Origin: Candidatus Omnitrophota bacterium
Lineage (GTDB): Bacteria > Omnitrophota > Omnitrophia > Omnitrophales > Danuiimicrobiaceae
Assembly (NCBI GenBank): GCA_016206945.1
Contig: JACQQP010000052.1
Location: forward strand, 1-7,369
Reading direction: 5' to 3'
Length of the DNA: 7,369 nucleotides
Part shown: positions 1-6,000 of the stretch, in pieces
Numbering within the stretch: the first letter of the stretch is position 1
How the letters are laid out: each line of letters begins with the position of its first letter
The notes under the pieces: generated by a model
Told to the model about the DNA's origin: nothing
The model's database searches: none
Seen by the model: only the letters and a program-made list of their open reading frames with translations
Made by a program: the position numbers and the translations under genes

Positions 1-3000
1 CCAATAAACGGAGGAACAGACTTGATGGATCGCAACTCGTCTATTGAATTGATGGTGTGAACTGGGATACTTTTCCGCGCCTCAGCGCGGGAAATTTTGG
101 AACGAAAACTAGAGGGATGGTGAGCTTCTATAATTGATGGATAATCAATAAACACTTGACTAATACCAAATATACCGTTAACATGCATCGGTAATGAAGA
201 GGTTCCTGACAAAAGCTCGAAAACTTTGGTTGTCCAAGTTCTTCCAAAACGCTGCATTGGTCCTGCTGGCTGGCGCGGCAGGCGGAGAGTTCTTCCTAAA
301 AATGGCCCTCCAATGGCGTCTTGTAATGATCGCAGGATTTGTGATAAGCTTTTGCTTGGGTCTTTCGGCAGCGGTGGAACCAAAGGAGGAAGAATAGATG
401 ACAGCAGCTCTCGCGATCTTGATCGTGTCTGTAATCGTTGCGATACTATGGGGAATTGACCGTTACCGAGAAAAGCATTCCCACCACTAGTTTCTTTCGT
501 CCGCAGCTCCGCCATTGGCGCCGTCAGCGCCAAGGACGGAGCAGTGCCAAGCCTTGCGGCTTGGCGCGCCTCGGCGCGGCCTTTTGCGTCGGAAGTTTGC
601 TCGAGTTGCCTCATACGTTTGGCCACCTCGTCCAAGAATATGGCGCCTGGACCCTGCGCTATATTTTTCATCGGTTCCCGTGCCGCGCTCGGTCCAAATT
701 TTACGTCCGATTCTGTCAATTGAACGCTTGGCAATGAAAACTGCGCAAATCCGGTTGCGTTTCTTCGCATAACAGATTGAACAAGCAATTCTAAATAATG
801 ATTTTCTTCAAACCCGATTTGGAAATCACCATCTTCATACCGCTTTGCTTTTTTCTCGACGTCTTGAGATGAAATGCCGGCTTGTATAAATACTCGCGCG
901 GCCGCTTCCGTTCCACGGGCTTCAAAGACAAGAAAAATACCTAATGTTTGGTGAATATCGCGTGTCTCTCGGTAAGTTTTGATCATCCGATCAATCATAG
1001 GAGGCGCTTCTGTGTTGATCACGTCGAGAAGAGATGACCCCATCAGCCCCATCGTATCCAGCAAAGTAAATAAAAATGGGTCCACATAATGATCCGTTAT
1101 AATCGATCCTTCATCAAACGCCGGCTTCGAAGGATCCCATCTTCTCACGGTCACTCTCATGAACGTCGGATCTTCTAAAAATAAAAAATCTGTCCCGTGA
1201 TAAGCTTCGACAGCAAATAAGACATCACCGTCGATTTTGGCGAAAAGTTTCCAGTGATTGCCTTCCAGAATAAGAGGACCACCCCATCCAGGTACATTGA
1301 ATGCCCTGTCTCGGCGCATAAAATTGCTAGAGTACAATTTAACGCCTCCTTCAAATTTGCCTTCTTTTTGGAGGGTATGAATAAATTCTTTCTCATCTAT
1401 AGCTTCATTCCGCACCTCGGCCCTCGCGGCAGATCGACGTGAACGAGCGCGCGAGGACTGAGGTGCGCTTTGATGGATACTCGCATTGATTCTATTTTCA
1501 GAGTAGCGCACCTCGGCCCTTCGACTACGCTCAGGGCGTCGGCCTGAGCGAGGTCCGTCAGGACCGAGTCGAACGGCCTCGGCGCGGGGGGAGGTTCTTG
1601 TAGGTTGCGAAACCTGTGGAATTATGGTAGGATTTGTTCCGTTATGAAAACCGGCAACATTAATTCCATTCTGAAAGGATTGACTTCTGCGCAACTGAAA
1701 GAAGTGATCCATTTCGCTCTTTTTATCAGGACGAGCCCTGATCAAACCTATTTCTGGACGCCCAAATGGCAGGCTAAGGAGCGCGCGGCCTCTCGAGATA
1801 AGAGATTGAAACGTGTCCTGGGCGATGGAACGGTCGAAGATCTCTTGAAATCTCTCCATTCGTGAACGTCTTTGCCTACGCCAGTTTTCGGCACTTTTAC
1901 CGAGAGCTGCCTCAAACCATCCAAAAGAAAGTCGATAAGCAAATTCGTCTCTTGGCTGAAAACCCGCGCCACCCTTCCCTTCAAGTGAAGAAAATCCAAG
2001 GAACCCGAGGCTTATGGGAAGCAAGAGTTGATTTACAATATCGAATGTCTTTTGAGATCGTAGGCGAGGCCATTTACCTTCGCGTAGTTGGAAATCATGA
2101 TGAGGTGCTGAAGAATCCTTAATTTCATTGCGCAGCTCGGACTTTGCTTGGGTTGCAAGCAAAGCCGAAGCAGTGCCAGGCCATCCAGCCTGGCGCACCT
2201 CGGCGCGGTAGGCTAATAGTCGTCGTGAATCTTCCAAAATGAATTCTGGAATTTTCTTCTTTCCACGCTCCATTAATGAAACTGTCAGCCCTGATATCGG
2301 ATGGTTCAGAGCGGCACCAAACTTAGCCTGTGTCATATTGAGTAATGTGCGGATACGCGCAAATTCTTCTGCAAGATGTAAATCTATCTCTATTGGACGT
2401 CTGCGGTGCCGCCTGACAACGGTTGGCTGGATCTCCATGGATTCCATAGACTTTGAAACTCTTTCCGACCTTTTCAGCAAAGACTTGATCATATCTCGCT
2501 CTTTTTGAGGTATGTGGACTGCGGAGCTTTTGATGATATCTCTGGCTTGCAAAATATATTTGGGAACAGCCCCCCTTTCGATCATTTTGTCGATCTGATC
2601 AACCATAGAAGGCCAATAATCGTAATCCAAATTGAGCCCCATCGTGTTAAGTTCATACGTATGAAAGATTGGCGGCGGTGATGCAAGTCCACTTTTTTGA
2701 GCAAGCCCTTGCCATTCAGATTCAAAGATGTTTTTCAATAGCCTCAAATCTATTGGTTGGCCTAGGAGAACAATATCGGAGGGCGTTATGTTTTCGCGCG
2801 CAAGAATTTTAGTTACAGTCTCCACGATCTCTGCAGTATCCTTTGACTCATCTGCCTCAGCCGTAAGAATCTTAGAAGAAAGTGCGGCATTCCCCCTCAC
2901 TAACTCATCCTGTATGCGTTTCAATCCAGGGCCTGGTCGATGACTGCTGGCGACGATAAGAATTTTTGATGGTTTCAAGTGTTGTAAAGCAACGTAAACA

Positions 3001-6000
3001 TGGCCTGGATAAAGCCATTCAGAGTTTTTATACGGATAATCAGATTCCGGACGGCTTAATACCACAACAATGGGATTCGCTGGAATTTGGTCCAATATTG
3101 TGTGCCACTCCCTTTCTAAAGAAAGATATGTATACAGTGTTCTTACAGCATCCTTAATTTCTGGCAGGTTAAACCGCACCTCGGCCCTTCGACTACGCTC
3201 AGGGCCTCGGCCTAAGCGAGGTCCGTCAGGACCGAGTCGAACGGCCTCGGCGCGGGATAATTCCGATTTCGGCGCATTCATATTTCGAGCGAGTGTAGGT
3301 TGTTTAGGTTTATTTTCTGGCAATAGGTCAGAGGGATCAAAACGTTTCTGATTTGGTTTTGTAGACGGCTGTGATGTCGATTTGTTTTGAACACCTTGAT
3401 CGCCATTTGAAGGCTGAGTTGTGGGAGTGGGGTTCAACTCCGGACCTCTTTTAGAAGTAAAGATCGCAACTGCCAACATCACCAGTGACCATGCAGCAGC
3501 AATCCACATAAGTCGCTTACTTAACTGATTCCGCAATTCTGATCGGTTGTTCTGCTGCTGAGCAATACTTTCCAATATTAAAGAAACTGGGGACTCATGA
3601 ACTCTTCCTCTATGCTGATGATGATACAAAACTCTTGACTTAAGTTTCCGTCCTTCCAATTCTAATTTTCGTTCCCGAATGCCTCCGCGATTTGGATGAG
3701 AAACGGATATCGCCTTTTGTTGACTCCGCACCTCGGAGCGGAGATTGAGTTTGGTCTCAATCGCTTTAATAACATCGTTATATTGCCCATTCCGAACATA
3801 AGATTGCTTTTTTAAACTCCTAAGAACCTTTTTTAAATATCTCTGGTCATCTTTATTAAAAAATACCTCTCGTGCTAACACGCCAACTGATAAATGATGG
3901 CCGAGGGCATCCATAACTGCTAAAGCATGCAGATCTCCTTTATTAGCAATTCCGATCAAATCTTCGTTTGAGGGATTGCCAGAAGTAAGCATAAGATTCG
4001 TGACCCCAAAAAGAAGCATGAAGGCAATGGGGTCCTCAAGGCCTGCCGTATGAAGCGCTTCAAACGCTTTAATAGATTCTTCATATCCTTTGGCCTGAAC
4101 TAAAAGCGTGGGCAATTTTCCTATAATCATAGGACTTGCTCTTCTCGCGAGCGGAACTGCTTTCTCATATTGACCATCATCAATTAATCTTAAGATTTCT
4201 TTTTCCGAAGCCGCGCTCTGGGCCCCGTGCCCTGAAATTATCTGTGAAGCCAATTCATCATCTGATGCGGCATCACCTTTAAAATCGTCTTCATCAAACA
4301 ACTCACCTTCTCCTGCATTGAACTGCTCAATCGCTCGTTCAAGCGATCCGCTTTCGGCTGCATCTATAATAAATGTAAGCATGGCTTCATAATGGCTTCT
4401 TGGAACAATCAAAATAATAGAACCTTGGGCGTGATACTGGGCGCTGTGATAATACGCCGTCATTAATTTATAACGAGCCCCTTTTTCATCACCAATATTT
4501 TGCAGAGCTTCTTCAATCTGTTTTTCGCGGTTCTGATCCGGACTGCGGGAAAACCAAACAAGTTGCTCAAAGTCATCAGATTCATAAATTCCGAGCGCTT
4601 GAATTGTTTCATCTTTCATCATAAGTTCATTTAGTTGTTGTTTAAGACCCGCTTTACTAAAAGTTCCATCTAAATATTGCCTCTGCTTTAGATAATCCAC
4701 CCCTGTATTACGTTGCCGCACCTCGGCGCGAGACGGTATATTTCGTTTTGCGGCAGAACCGCCCTTGCGTCTAACCGTTTCCGCTATTTGCAACGTTTTC
4801 CTTCCGTTCAGCCCGATGGATTGTCTAAACGCTGTTCCGAGATTCCAGATCGTAAGCCGACCTTCATAGCTGGTCGCGATTGCGGAACCATCAGGTGACC
4901 AAGCAAAATCATCAATGGGCCTTGCGGTCTCCAGCGGTGTTTTATCGTAACTTATTTCATAACCAATTCTAAAACCGGCGATAGGAGTACCTAGAGTCAT
5001 CTCGAGCGTTTTCAAATCCAAGACATGAAGCTGCGAGCCTCCTTCCCCAATGACCAGAAAACTACCATCAGGGCTGACTTGAAAATGGTGAGAAAAAGGA
5101 TCGCCTTGCATTTCAGCAATCTTTTCCAGGTCGGCTTTTTCGCTCCAATGCCATCGATAGATAGATGGATCATCTTCAAATGCAAGAATTAAATTACCGT
5201 CGCCATCCCACACATAATTCCGAATAGCTCGATCCAAACGTGCAAGGCTCTTTTTTGATGCAACATCCCACACCTCAAAGAAAGGTTTTGTTCGGCCACT
5301 TTCACGTGAAGGCCATATCCCACTTGGGTAAGAAACTGCGGCAAAGATCCCGCCTGGGCTCATATTAGTGGAACTCAAATCAACCGTTGGATAATCAGAT
5401 GGAGCCCATGACATCTTGAGTGGTATTTGCGACTTCCGATAAATTTTTTGTTCAAGGTCCCAGTCGATAATGGTTCCGTCAGTACCGATCACAACAATTT
5501 TCTTTCCGTCAAAACTCCAGCTAAACTTAGGGCCTCCCATAAAAGGCGCTCTTGGAAACACCAGATAATCAAGGTAAGTGAGTTCTTCCGCCCATTTAAA
5601 TCGCGCACTTTTTAAATCATCCGCGGTTTTAAATCTTGACGCATATCTGGTTTTCGCATTCTCCATCATTTCCTTCCACCTGAAAATTACAAGGTAAGTC
5701 TCCCCACTGCTTAATGTCGGCTGGAGGATTGCGGCAACTCGATCATCCACTGGATTGGCTGAAATTTGTAAGACTGTTCCATAGGAACCAATATAAACAG
5801 TGTTTCCCCATGACCACTCAGATTCTATTGGATCGTTTGTCTGAGATAGTTTTAATCGATCCCGCGGATCCAAAACCGCCATCCATGCCGCCCTCTCTTT
5901 GTCGAATGGATTGATCAATCCAAGATAAAATTCGCCGTTTCTTCCCCAGCTGAATGAAGAAATTCTTTGTGGGCCCCAATAATTGCTCACGTTATGTTGA

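Larger units (their letters stand above)
91..500 (-). other. Part of giant frame antisense to the membrane-protein cassette
   Basis: Between the repeat at 75-90 and the one at 501-579 the giant frame stays open for about 136 codons opposite the two small genes. The product is low in complexity (LLSSILPPLVPPLPKDPSKS) and resembles no known domain. Confidence 0.45.
1588..2129 (-). other. Part of giant frame antisense to the toxin-antitoxin cassette
   Basis: Between two repeats the giant frame runs open for about 180 codons directly opposite the toxin-antitoxin genes. The translation (for example RLSFGWFEAALGKSAENWRR) is rich in Arg, Ser, Phe and Gln, resembles no domain I know, and is what an antisense reading would look like. 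Whether it is translated is open. Confidence 0.5.

Noticed and set aside
226..459. Plus-strand ORF of 77 codons overlapping the two small membrane genes
   Set aside because: It is another frame of the same DNA, with a Gly/Arg-rich product and no ribosome site. The membrane-protein frames are better supported.
438..772. Plus-strand ORFs of 99 and 85 codons
   Set aside because: They run through the 79-nt repeat and opposite the unknown module, have Arg/Pro-rich translations without domain features and no ribosome site. They are shadows of the giant frame and the repeat.
1605..1643. Longer antitoxin starting at TTG 1605
   Set aside because: It would add 13 residues with no antitoxin character and would overlap the possible promoter; ATG at 1644 is the better start.
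1748..1999. Minus-strand ORF of 83 codons opposite the toxin-antitoxin genes
   Set aside because: It is in a different minus frame from the giant ORF, has no domain pattern, and is the mirror of the toxin and antitoxin coding sequence.
501..2208. True integron attC sites
   Set aside because: Position and folding fit, but the RYYYAAC and GTTRRRY core sites are missing and no integrase is in the window. I keep only the analogy.
2130..2208. Classical rho-independent terminator after the toxin
   Set aside because: Strong hairpins are present, but no run of T follows either stem. It may still stop transcription, but the intrinsic terminator signature is not met.
2239..3351. Several plus-strand ORFs of 63-93 codons
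   Set aside because: They are opposite well-formed modules (HTH, DUF218-like) of the giant frame, show Ser/Arg-rich translations and lack ribosome sites.
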